In this document: piece by piece, positions 17,180-26,460 of the stretch
Numbering within the stretch: the first letter of the stretch is position 1
Layout of the letters: the number at the start of each line of letters is the position of its first letter
Assembly: GCA_003427395.1 (NCBI GenBank)
Contig: BFEA01000267.1
Location: 51,521-80,272, forward strand
Direction: 5' to 3'
Length of the DNA stretch: 28,752 bases
DNA from: Chara braunii
Lineage: Eukaryota; Streptophyta; Charophyceae; Charales; Characeae
Translations under genes and position numbers: made by a program
The notes under the pieces: model-generated
Seen by the model: the letters and a program-made list of their open reading frames with translations, nothing else
Database searches by the model: none
Told to the model about the DNA's origin: nothing

Positions 17180-19100
17180 AATCCTCAGATCAATTTATCG
17201 ACATAGCAATAGACTAATCAGTCGATCGACCGATTAAATCGATTGATTAGCCAATCGACCGACCAATAGATTATCAGTCGATCGACAGAAGGATCAATCC
17301 ATCAAAAAGTTAATGGATTGATCAGAAATTATATGAATGCATACACTAGCAATAATGAAGCAAGACGGCTTATATCTCCCTAAAACCTGTTTCTACTACA
17401 CATTATACCTTCAAAACACATTTCAATCAACCGTTAGATTGAAGAAGACGATTAATCAGCCAATCGATCAACCAATCGGCGAATCAATCAATTAATCAAA
17501 TGGTCGAACGATCAACACATCGACCAACTAATGGACTGGTCGGCAATAGCAGTAATGAGGTAATAAGGCTTGACTATCACCATTAAAACCTTTTGTACCA
17601 CCAAACCCGCACTCATCTAACCTACCATCCTACAAGACCGGAATATATATAAAAAAAAGGGCAACAAAGCAGTCAACACAATGACAGTTGAACCCAATCA
17701 AAATCGTCACTCGACTAACCAATGAATTTCATTACCCCTTAATCACTCGTCCTAAGAGATCGAACAACTTTTTGCCAGAAGAATAGGAAACGGAGAATAC
17801 CAAGATTCTCTTTTACTCTGATCTTTGTCGAGAGTCTTTAATTGAAAGACTTGTTGCCTTAATAACCAACCCTTACCGGTACATTAATTACCGATTAATC
17901 AACTATTCAACCAATCTGCATTTTTGGTCAACTATCTACTTGAGGAATCAAATGAACAATCCTTCATTCACGAGAGATATCTAACCTCTCGACAGAGAAA
18001 TTATTTCATTGCCTCTTGTTAAATATATATATGAAACTCCGACGAAACAGTTTGTCACAGCCCCTCGTTTGTTGTCCTCTTCTCTCTCTCTGCCTACGGT
18101 TTACCGGGCAGTTCTGTTTGTGACGATATATATATATGTATTCATTTCAAGCTAATCTACCACTCCGTCAAAAATTTACGATAGCAGTTCCCTTACACTT
18201 TTTACTATATACAAATGAATCGATAGATCACTATGAAGTAGGGAGCCAACCTATCAATAACATCCGCTCAACCGATATCTCTCCCCAAATGGATTGTTGA
18301 TCATTCAATTAACAATTCAATTGTTAATTCATTTTACGTAGACTAAGTATGTCGAACTTCTATCTAACCTTTAGTTGACCATGCAATCGATCAAATCAAC
18401 TGACCAATAGTTCAAAGCACTGATTAATCGATTAATCAGTCAAACGACCGGTCAATTGATTGATCAATCGATCCACCGATCAATAAACTAATCAACCTAT
18501 TGACCGATTAAAAACCATTAATCAACCAAACAACCGACAACCGATTATCAACCGATCGACAGATCAATTGATTAATCAGAAGATATAACGATCAATACAT
18601 CGGTAGAGTAATGAATTGATCACCGATGATATGAATGTATAATAACCCCTCCCAAAAATATGTCTGTGCTGAACATTATGCCAGCAATATAACATCCTCA
18701 TCTACTGATCGACCAATTAAACCGATTAATCAGCCAATTGACCAACCAAGCAGCTGATCGCCAGATGAATTGACCAAAAGATCAATCCATCAGCCGATCA
18801 ATGGATAGATCGACCATATTCTAAATACATACAGTAAAAATTAATAAAGTAATACGGTTTGTCTTGTCTTTACTACCTAACCTACCTAACCTATCACTCT
18901 ACTATCATCTAAAAGCAACAAAGCAATAAAAACAACGACAGTTGAACCAGGTCATACGGCTTGTCTCTGCCTTAAAAAAAAAAAAAAAAAAACTTCCTAA
19001 AACTTGCTTTTTGCTACCTAGCCTACCATGACCTATCACTCTACTATCATCTAAAGTAACAAAGTGATCAAAACAGCAATAGATGAACCTAATCAGACAA
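17180..19100. repeat. Degenerate satellite of GATCAAT/CGACC motifs with a higher-order unit
   Basis: The blocks are packed with variants of ATCGACCGATCAATCAATTA in both orientations. At least four decayed longer units share the order: motif cluster, ATGGATTGATC, ATATGAATGCATACA, AATAATGAAGCAATACGGCT, then CCTAAAACCT or CTACCTAACC. Starts are near 17,180, 17,430, 18,390 and 18,700. Two further partial units (CTATCACTCTACTATCATCT) occur at about 18,890 and 19,035. Confidence 0.6.
18034..18136 (+). repeat. 97-bp dispersed repeat, copy 2, flanked by TA repeats on both sides
   Basis: It begins AAACTCCGACGAAACAGTTT and ends GACG followed by ATATATATATATG. The left flank is AAATATATATATG. It is nearly identical to the sequence at window position 1. 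Because both flanks are TA repeats, this copy shows the insertion site better than copy 1. Confidence 0.85.
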
Positions 19101-19327
19101 TGACCAAAATCACCTGTGCAATTACTTAATCACTCCCTCTAATAAATTCCTCATCTTCCCGCTGTTCAAATTAATCTCCTGATTATACTCAACTAGCCCA
19201 GCATCAACTAATAAATAAAAGACCTCAATACAAAGACATTCCTTCATCTTCAACCGATCAATCAATTTAATCAACTACTTCGCATACTTCTTTCCAACCA
19301 AACACTTCAATTTATCAAAATCATTTA

Positions 19328-19335
19328 AAAATAAA

Positions 19336-19369
<34 letters not shown>

Positions 19370-19440
19370 GTAATAATAATAATAATAATAGTAATAATCA
19401 TAATAATAATAATAATAGTAATAATAATCGTAATAAAATA
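19328..19440. repeat. (TAA)n / (AAT)n microsatellite
   Basis: Over 100 bases of TAA triplets with occasional TAG and TCG interruptions. Confidence 0.95.
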
Positions 19441-20222
19441 GTAAAAAAAAAAAAACACAAGACATATTATCAAGACAGTGGAAGATTACTACGTTGCCTC
19501 ATTACCCACCCACCAACCTTTACTTAATCCATTACTATCGACTACTCGACCAATCAGCAAATCAACACGTCAGACAGACCAGGGAAGTATTAAATCATCA
19601 TTCATCGACTAAACTGTAAAAAAAAAAAAAAAAAAAAAAAACCCATCTCTTGTCTAAGAAATCGACAACAATCGACCATTTTGACAAACGACTATTACCA
19701 AAAATTCTTTTTGACAAACGACTATTACCCAAAAAAAAATAAAAAAAAATGAAAGCAAAGTGAATAACATTCCTTGAGTTTCAAATATTTTCCTCACACT
19801 ATTTTTTTGGTTGTGTTGTTTGCAGGCTATGAAACATTTCCTACGACTTTTTCTCCACCACACAATTTTCTTCCCATTCACAATGCTCATCGTCACCCCT
19901 CTCAACCTTTTTTCTTATCTATTTTTTCCCAATCTCACAATAACCCTACTTGCAATTTTTCTTGTCTTCCTCTTCGTTGCGCCTCCAATCCTCTTTTGTG
20001 CATTTCGTTTTTATACAATTCTCAATAAATCTGATATTCTTTCCCACCTCGGTATATAAAAAAAAAAGGTGAGGAGGGGAAGAAGGGGAGATAGGGAAAG
20101 GGGGGGGGGGGTAAAATAGAGGGGGTAAAGATAAATCAACACATCAATCCACACATCAATCAAGTCCAGTATCTAGGACATTATCTACACATCAATCATG
20201 TCCAGTATCTAGGGCATTACCT

Positions 20223-20250
20223 TAAAAAAAAAAAAAAAAAAAAAAAAAGG

Positions 20251-20294
<44 letters not shown>

Positions 20295-20310
20295 AGGAAA
20301 AAAAAAAGGC
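20223..20310 (+). repeat. Poly-A island
   Basis: A26-GG-A42-GG-type tract. It produces a spurious poly-Phe frame on the minus strand and lies near the right edge of the AT-rich block. Confidence 0.9.
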
Positions 20311-20898
20311 AAAAAAGAAGAGGGATTCGAAGCTATTTCTCAAATCAACGAAAAAGACTATTATCCAACCAAACAAACACGTCCAAAGGAATTTTCTTTT
20401 AGGGGGGGTAAGAAAGAGGATTCGTCTAGTGACAGAAGAACAAACATGCCTTTTTATATAAAGAAAGGAAAAAGAAGTCCAACTAATGAGTATTAAATGT
20501 CTGTGTAGAGGGATCCTTGGCTCAATACCTTCCTCGCTGCATAAGGACCCCAATCTGTAATTGGTGCAAAAATCTATGTCGTTCTTCCTATACTTCCCCC
20601 AACCTTTACACCTGCAATTCTCGATTGTGTCAACCCCCTCTCACACAACCTTAACGAATTGATTTTCAACGTCCAAACACATACCTCAGACGAAATTCAC
20701 AAAGTACATGTCCATGCCATAAAACTAAAAAAAACCCTACCCTCTCCAGCCTCCTAACTCCCACCCCCAAACACACCACCATTTCCAACCTTCATCACCC
20801 CACCTTCTCATTCCCTTCCAATTTCGGATCTTTCATCCCCCTCCTCATCCCTTATTCCCTAAACCACCATTGAGGCCTTCGAGCAGCTAAAGCGCCAG

Positions 20899-21695
20899 AT
20901 GTCCGCCAAACTGGAAGAAAGTCGGCTCTCCATCGAACACCTCAAGAACCAGCTTATCGAGAAGCAAGAAGAGAACTCCAGCCTCAACCAGCTATACCAA
21001 AAACTTCAATCAGAAATAAACGGAATTCAACAGAAACTCAACGACAAATCTCAGCCTGCATACGAAGAATTGACCGCATGGAAGACAACCTTTTCCTCTC
21101 CCTGCTATTATTCGCAGATAGAAGCATACATACGCTTCCTCGAGATCAACATGAATTACTCCTACTACTGCCCTATTGGCAAGGCTTTCGCTGCTGATTT
21201 CACGTCAAGGGTAACATCGGTGGTAAAGGACTGCATTGAACCTCTCATCACCAAGTCCGTCACGCAACTACTCGACAAGGCCATCAGGCAAGGCATGAAC
21301 AAGGCTGTATCAATCATCAAGTCTGAATACAACTACTGCATGAGCCTCGTTAGACGCGACGCTCACAGGTAAGCAAGGGTCGTCGCCCGATTATGTTTTA
21401 TCGTCCCCGGACCGCTAATAGGTCCACGCCATTTGCGTTGAGGGACTTATCATCATATATTGTTTTATCTTGCAGATTGGGCATCCCGAAATCAAAATAT
21501 TCGTCGTATCGAAAGAAGGATGAACACTTCAAGATTGAAGAAGGTAAGAGGTCATCATCCCAGCGCCACTACGAAGATGGCAAGGATAGAGGATACGACT
21601 ACCACAGAATGACCAAGAGGTCAAATTCAAACTACGACAACAAGCATTCCGACCAATCTCGTCCTTCAATCACTAATAATACTAGAGCACCCTAG
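20899..21695 (+). CDS. Gag-like ORF1 of the retroelement, two exons (20,899-21,368 and 21,476-21,695)
   Basis: Joining the exons gives 229 residues. Residues 1-50 are Glu/Gln/Leu-rich and predicted to form a coiled coil. The middle is folded-looking (CYYSQIEAYIRFLEINMNYS). The C-terminal exon is basic and rich in Arg, Lys, Ser, Tyr and His (for example KKDEHFKIEEGKRSSS), as in RNA-binding Gag tails. Unspliced, the frame ends at TAA at 21,370-21,372, removing the basic tail. Position immediately before RT suits a nucleocapsid-type ORF1, but no Gag domain is recognised, so the role is inferred. The frame is intact and opens at 20,863; the ATG at 20,899 is the first in frame. The pol frame overlaps its last 83 bases. 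Confidence 0.6.
21369..21475 (+). other. Probable spliceosomal intron in ORF1 (107 bp)
   Basis: The donor CACAG|GTAAGC and the acceptor TTTTATCTTGCAG|ATTGG with its pyrimidine-rich tract are near-consensus. Removal joins two open frames in phase (CAC AG|A TTG) and bypasses the TAA that begins inside the donor. A candidate branch point is GGACTTATC at about 21,443-21,451. Introns have been reported in DIRS-like elements. This call rests on sequence only. Confidence 0.75.
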
Positions 21696-23184
21696 TAGCC
21701 TCACTCCTTTCCCTATTCCTTCCATCCCGACTATCCTCTCCAATCTCCAAAAACCACCTTCAACTTCGGATCTCCGCCTTGCTACCTTCGCATTTCAAGA
21801 ACACTCATCTTGGTTAAGAAATTTGGAAAACTTTTTCGCTGCCTCTCCATCACATCACTTCTCCAACTGGTCCCTACTACTCTCGTCATCCTCCATAAGA
21901 TATTCCCACGCAGTATTACAATGGATTTAGCATGGTGTTAGACTTCAGTTAAATGACACTTCCCATGTTCCATCTTCAAAGGTTATAGAAGTTAGAAGAA
22001 TGGTAAAATCAGTCCTTCCCGCTTTCCGTTTTAAGCAAGCCTTAAAACTGAACTCCCCTCCTCCTCTCATCATACCTAGCCACAACAACCCTCCTCACCA
22101 CATCAACTTTATCTCCTCAACAGTCTCACAACTCCTCTCCTCAGGAGACATTGAACCCTCTCCTCAACCCATAGTAGTCAACCCTGTCTCCGCTACAGAA
22201 AGCTTTTCCCAAACCCGTTTCATACTAGACGTCCGTTTTGTCAACCTCTTCGTCACCTTCCCCCCATTTCATTATGAATCAATTGATGACACTACGGCTC
22301 ACCTATTTGGATCTCCAACTCAAGACTATCTCACATGCTTTGATATTAATAATGATTATTATCATATTCCAATACATCCACTTTCGCGTCCTTATCTGGC
22401 CTTTCATTGGAATGGACTCAATTTCCAGTTCACAACACTTTGATTTGAAATTTCTTCTGCTTGTTGGATTTTCACAACAGTTATGCAAGAAATCATGGTT
22501 AAGCTACGTATTCGTAATATTTATGTCACGTCTTACATAGATGATTCTGCACTCGCTAACAAGGACTTACCCCTACTTCTATGGCAGTCATTCAATTATG
22601 TCACCCTACTCCACAACCTTGTTTTTTTTCTTAGTACCAAAAAATATTATTTTCTTCCATCTCAGTCAATACGTTTCCTAGGATCCACTCTAGACTCCCA
22701 CTCTAAACGAATAAGGGTTCCTAAAGACAAAATCCAAAGGATTCTTTATCTCATCCAATCCTCTTCAAACCCTTCTAGTAGAACAATCGTCAAACTCGCA
22801 GGAAAACTCGCCTCCCTCTCCAAAGTTTTCCTACCTACCCGTCTCTACCTCTCGTCACTCTACGAAGCCATTTCATCTTCCAATTGGGACTCCCCTATTT
22901 CCACCACCGATAACCTTATCCAATACCTCATCTGGTGGATCTCCCACCTACCCCACCTCCCTGGAAGACTCTGGACCGCCCGCCCTGCGTTCTTATCCAT
23001 ATTTACAGATGCCTCAGCAACTCAAATCACAACAGTTATTCAACCCTTTCACAATCAACCCATAACACTTAATCAATGCTTGCCCCAATCATTGCTCAAC
23101 TCATCCTCCATTCACAAAGAACTTTTTACTATCTTAGAAACTTTAAGATTTCTTGCTTCTACTCATCCTCATTTTCTTTCATAG
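21613..23184 (+). pseudogene. Reverse transcriptase - RNase H (pol), DIRS type, N-terminal and RT part, inactivated
   Basis: This frame copied element RNA into cDNA. It opens after a stop at 21,610 and overlaps the end of ORF1 in another frame, with no obvious own ATG, so frameshifted expression is possible. RT motif A is TCFDINNDYYHIPIHP (first catalytic Asp codon at 22,342). The catalytic YIDD box is at 22,534-22,545, followed by a thumb-like FLGSTLD region. RNase H begins with IFTDAS near 23,000 and HKELFTILETLRF near 23,115. The pattern (WxxHGVRL lead-in, YIDD, short RNase H) is that of DIRS/PAT rather than LTR elements. Two in-frame stops interrupt it: TAG at 21,928-21,930 and TGA at 22,441-22,443. 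The second falls where most relatives read P-F-G after T-L. Confidence 0.85.
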
Positions 23185-23732
23185 CCTCAATCAGGCTCCA
23201 CTGCGATAATCAGACTGCCACAACTTTACTCCTTAAAATGAAATCAACAGACGAATCTTTCAACCCATGACTATGAACCATCACCACCATTATACTCATT
23301 TTTGACTCCCTCCTCAGTCCCGTTTGGATACCTAGAATGTTAAATACAACAGGTGATTCTATCCCTAAGATTGAAGATAATACATATTGGGGTTTGGCGG
23401 GATACGTAAAGGTAGAAATTTTCTCGCAAATAGATACATCAACAATTGACCTCTTCGCATCGGATTATCACCATGTCTTCCCAACCTTCGTTTCCCGAAA
23501 CTGGTCAACAAAAGCTTCACAAATAGACGCTCTCTCATTAGATTGGAACTTACTACACTCTATCCCATATCGCTGGATCTTCCCATCAACAACAGTACTG
23601 CATCTCACTCTCCCAAAAACACTCGCCAGCTACACCAGCTACCTTTTTGTATCACCGTCATCTCAACGCACCACTTGGTATCCTCGGATTCTCTCACTCA
23701 ACGTCATCCACCGTTTCACCATTCTCGAATAA
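23160..23732 (+). pseudogene. RNase H C-terminal part and downstream pol domain, frameshifted
   Basis: RNase H continues in a different frame: SIRLHCDNQTATTLLLKM carries the third catalytic Asp. The typical spacer VWIPRMLNTTGDSIPK corresponds to the conserved G-N-x-x-A-D region, and IDLFASDYHHVFPTFVS with DALSLDW is the signature that follows RNase H in DIRS-like pol proteins. Stops TGA at 23,268-23,270 and 23,274-23,276 fall where tryptophans are usual. The frame ends at 23,732, overlapping the end of the oppositely oriented recombinase gene by 39 bp. Confidence 0.8.
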
Positions 23733-24960
23733 AGATTCTCCTGCCTTCCCAGCCTCAGGGTTCACTTCAGCACCCCTAACCCGGCAATCCTCAACCTCAC
23801 AACAATTTTCTTCTCCACCTAAATTCCCCTCACTTCTCATTTTCCACCCGCGTCGAATTCCATAACCATATCTTATAAAGGTTCCCACACTACTGCACGT
23901 ACCTTGCCGCATTTTCTCACCCAGACTCCAACCCTCCTCTATTCCCGCCTGAACTCCCCGGATCCGACAGCTGTGACCACTCTCCCCTTCATAAACTCCC
24001 GCCTCTTCAAACCATTTCTCTATACGCTTGTTAAAACCACCCTCACTCACCGAACCTTCACCACACATAGACCTAAACAAATAACCCCTCCTTATGTCTT
24101 GCCCCAACCGATCATAACTACTCAACAAATCCGGAGGCCAACTCAAGAAGGTCTCCTCTCCTCCTTCAGGATCGCGCAACCTTATCATAAACCTTCCACT
24201 ATCATGATGGCGATCAGTCTTAGTATACCCTGGCCGAACAACCCTTTGTCCAATATCAATCTTTGTATTGCAATCTCAACCCTTCACCACAACGCTGCCA
24301 ACTATCCCACAAATACAAAAACGCACCCCCATCTCTATAAGCCTGAACCTCCGGATATCCTTTCAATATCCCCACCTTCGCCCTTATATGATCTATCACT
24401 CTCTTCAATTTTCCCCATCTCAATGGGCGTGCAGACTCTTCAATCACACCTCTCTGCAGCGAATACTTTCGGTATGCTTTGAGGAAAACCCACACTCTGC
24501 TACTTTGACACGGATCCCCCTCCCCTTCTCTCCTAAGTAGTCGAAAACAACCACTCAAGCAATTCACAACCGCATCCAAAGTGGAAGGGGATACTCGCGG
24601 AAGACCTTCAACATCGAAAGTTCGACACCGACTTTCCATCTCAACAAGTCATTGGCTGCTAATGAATGACAAAACATCCACGTCGATACAAGTCATACAA
24701 TCTCTTCCAACCATATTACGTTCCAACCACTCATTCAAGGCAAGAAGAAGTTTCTTTATTCCTCCTCGCCATCGTCGACAAGCCCCGTACTCGCATACTA
24801 GTGCGCTGCTCCACTCAAGACCAGCTTTATAACCACCTGCAAACTCCGGAGTGCCGCGCTGTCTCCAACCACCATCGCTCAAGCGTTCGTTCCACCATTC
24901 CCTGCAAGACGACGATGTCACTTGCGGGACGATGGAGGGAGTTGGGCGGTTCCAGGAGGT
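23694..24960 (-). pseudogene. Tyrosine recombinase of the retroelement, encoded antisense, inactivated
   Basis: It would integrate circular cDNA by site-specific strand exchange. On the minus strand a frame runs from about 24,960 to 24,256, interrupted by TGA at 24,649-24,651. After a one-base frameshift near 24,258 it continues to 23,694, about 410 codons in all. The core-binding region is followed by RDGGAFLYLWDSWQRCGEGL, holding the first catalytic Arg. The H-x-x-R box is ESGHSCRIRGVQAGIEEGWS. The segment GTCSSVGTFIRYGYG matches the usual G-x-W/H-x-S...Y region, with Cys at the usual Trp/His and the likely nucleophile Tyr in RYGYG. Similarity continues across the frameshift (QYKD / DIGQRVVRPGYTKTD). 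The first codon is unclear: no in-frame ATG before GTG at 24,921. The gene starts just inside B1 and converges on pol. Confidence 0.82.
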
Positions 24961-25055
24961 GTGCGGGCTTGCACCCTATTTTTCCGACGCACTTCAGTGC
25001 GATCTAGCATTATCTACGGAGTTTCATTTTCCTATTTTATCTGGAAGAGACCTGT
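24960..25055 (+). repeat. Split direct repeat B1
   Basis: The 96 bp match B2 at roughly 87 per cent. Their last 40 bases, from GGAGTTTCATTTTCC to AAGAGACCTGT, are identical. B1 directly abuts A2, forming the CCTGT|GTAAC junction expected of a circular intermediate. On the minus strand B1 and A2 lie upstream of the recombinase gene and could hold its promoter. Confidence 0.9.
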
Positions 25056-25583
25056 GTAACATTATGCCAACAACTCCATACCTGGTTGCATGCAAACTGA
25101 ACGGAGCAGATTCAACAATTCAACATTCTTCGACCCTCAATGACAACCAACATCGACTTACGGTTGGAAACTAGTACCGAGCCATCGGAAACTGGTACCG
25201 GGCCATCAACATTTGGGACCTGACCTCCCAACCGCAGATCTACCACATCAAGGGCCTTCAAGACAACGGGAGTCGCAATTTTCAAAAAAATCGACGATGG
25301 ACACATCTCATCTCAGCATCTACGGTCAATTTGGGACTTCGATGTGATATTTACCCTGGCGGGAGTATGGCCTCGCTGGCCCGACCGCTACCACTGCTTT
25401 GACCTGCGACCGTATAAGTCATAGGCGCTTGACCAGCCACGACAACTTGCGTGCTTTCCCGAGCCGCGCCTTCAAGACCCCGACTGCTCGCAGCATTCAT
25501 CGCAAACGCAAACCTGCGCGCACGCCACACAAGGGTCAGGTCTTTCATAAGCCGAGTCATTTTCCCTCGCCTTGATTTGGTGA
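25056..25583 (+). repeat. Split direct repeat A2
   Basis: This is the second copy of A1, 12.4 kb away, in the same orientation. Perfectly shared stretches include ACCGCAGATCTACCACATCA, AAGGGCCTTCAAGACAACGG and GACTGCTCGCAGCATTCATC. Differences are mostly transitions. A 32-bp spacer (25,584-25,615) separates it from B2. Confidence 0.93.
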
Positions 25584-25615
25584 ATCGCTCCCGCCCACCC
25601 TCGATTTTCCCGCGA

Positions 25616-25712
25616 TGTGCGGGCCTGCAGCCCATTTTTTTGACTCACTTCTGTGCGAGATGGCATCATTTACGGAGTTTCATTTTCCTATTTTATCTGG
25701 AAGAGACCTGTG
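25616..25712 (+). repeat. Split direct repeat B2 (right terminus)
   Basis: It repeats B1 and ends AAGAGACCTGT before the flanking GTAGGACTT. The shared GT or GTA at both element ends (GTAACATT at the left, CCTGT|GTA at the right) is a plausible short crossover core for the recombinase. Confidence 0.9.
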
Positions 25713-25744
25713 TAGGACTTCTTTTTTTTGGGGGGGGACAGACT

Positions 25745-25920
25745 TCTGGACGCGATTGCGGCAGACTGGATCTGGCCGTAATTGCAGTCAGATACTTCTA
25801 GGAAAGTCCGCGTGTGAGAACGCCCTGAGTGGTGAGATTGTAGTGATGGAATATTCACACTTATGTTTTGGATATGATTGCAGTCAGACGAATTCACGTC
25901 TGGATGTGATTGCCGTCAGA
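25745..25920. repeat. Degenerate family E inner motif, repeated ATTGCnGTCAGA blocks
   Basis: TCTGGACGCGATTGC, then CGTAATTGCAGTCAGATACT and TCCGCGTGTGAG, closely match 28,272-28,352. Two more blocks (GATTGCAGTCAGACG, TGGATGTGATTGCCGTCAGA) follow within 100 bp. The TCTGGAC start links it to the inner part of the family E hairpins, but the outer terminus is missing here. Confidence 0.5.
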
Positions 25921-26090
25921 TACATGCACGCGAGTGCTAGAGTGATGCTGCCTTGTTTTTTTTTTTTTTTCCCCTTGACTATTCCCTGATTTGTGCGGAT
26001 GAGTGGTAAGAAATTACGATGCGGTGATTTTTTTTTTTTTTTTTTTTTGATGCGATGAATTTTGTAATTTCAAACTTGTGGAGGAAGGGG

Positions 26091-26197
26091 GGACCGACAA
26101 GCGTCCGGTAGCGCTGCGCCAGCGCTAGGTCTGCGCTAATTCGGGACGTGAACTTAGCGGAGCCCTAGCACCCCGCGGCCAGCCGACGCTTGGCGGT
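26091..26197. repeat. Weak inverted repeat with ACCGnCAAGCGTC ends
   Basis: ACCGACAAGCGTCCGG at the left pairs imperfectly with CCGACGCTTGGCGGT at the right, and AGCGCTGCGCCAGCGCT is a local palindrome. It may be an eroded TIR element; arm similarity fades quickly inward. Confidence 0.35.
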
Positions 26198-26225
26198 GAA
26201 GCACGCTGATCGAGTCCGGTGGGCA

Positions 26226-26460
26226 CGAGTTTTTGAATGATGCGCGTCTCAGTTGGTAGACGACATGGCTGTGCCATGTCCTCGTTAGCTCATACCCTAA
26301 CTAGTCCTTGACTGGAGGGGGAGTGCCTTTGCACTCAAGGTTATGGGATCCACTCGAGCCCCTCTTCTGGCTCATCTATCTCATCCATCTTCCTTACTTC
26401 ACCTACCCCACCTATCTCAGATATTCTCAAAACAAATCTCTAATTCTGGAACTCCTCGAA
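26226..26460 (+). mobile_element. Possible second tRNA-like SINE (tentative)
   Basis: GCGTCTCAGTTGGTAGACGA resembles a tRNA D-arm/A box, and CAAGGTTATGGGATCCACTC about 95 bases later is a poor B-box match. A pyrimidine-rich tail follows. No target duplication was found and the head differs from the SINE at 2371-2838. Confidence 0.3.

Larger units (their letters stand above)
14870..20555. other. AT-rich, gene-free block splitting the retroelement
   Basis: The composition changes abruptly near 14,870 to AT-rich sequence dense in degenerate ATCGACCGATCAATC-type motifs, with long A tracts, and reverts near 20,555. No ORF beyond low-complexity frames exists. Contents: an E-like hairpin (15,533-15,760), a tandem duplication (16,130-17,085), a degenerate satellite (about 17,180-19,100), a second copy of the window-start repeat (18,034-18,136), a TAA microsatellite and a poly-A island. 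The flanking element DIRS sequence is C-rich and G-poor on both sides, so this looks like foreign sequence inserted or expanded within it. Exact boundaries and a target duplication could not be identified. Confidence 0.6.
12601..25712 (+). mobile_element. DIRS/PAT-superfamily (kangaroo-like) tyrosine-recombinase retrotransposon
   Basis: Split direct repeats lie in the order A1 (12,601-13,120), interior, B1 (24,960-25,055), A2 (25,056-25,583), B2 (25,616-25,712). This is the termini type known from PAT, kangaroo and Ngaro elements. The interior encodes a gag-like ORF and DIRS-type RT/RNase H on the plus strand and a tyrosine recombinase on the minus strand. There is no integrase, protease or LTR and no target-site duplication, as expected for recombinase-mediated insertion. 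Orientation is given by RT. The copy is inactive (six stops, two frameshifts), its A repeats have diverged by roughly a tenth, and an AT-rich block of about 5.7 kb occupies the middle. Without that block the element would be about 7.4 kb. Confidence 0.88.

Noticed and set aside
20209-20553. 114-codon minus-strand ORF with poly-Phe
   Set aside because: It is the translation of a poly-A island.
14870-20555. Organellar DNA insertion, suggested by the AT-rich composition
   Set aside because: No organellar gene, tRNA or rRNA fragment was seen; the block consists of degenerate short-motif repeats and nuclear-type repeats.
21928-23276. Alternative nuclear genetic code (TAG or TGA as sense codons)
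   Set aside because: HSP70 uses no internal TAG or TGA and ends at TAA. The stops are confined to a retroelement that also has frameshifts, so decay explains them.
12601-25583. LTR retrotransposon with A1 and A2 as LTRs
   Set aside because: There is no TG...CA end structure, primer binding site, protease or DDE integrase. The extra B1/B2 repeats and the tyrosine recombinase fit split direct repeats instead.
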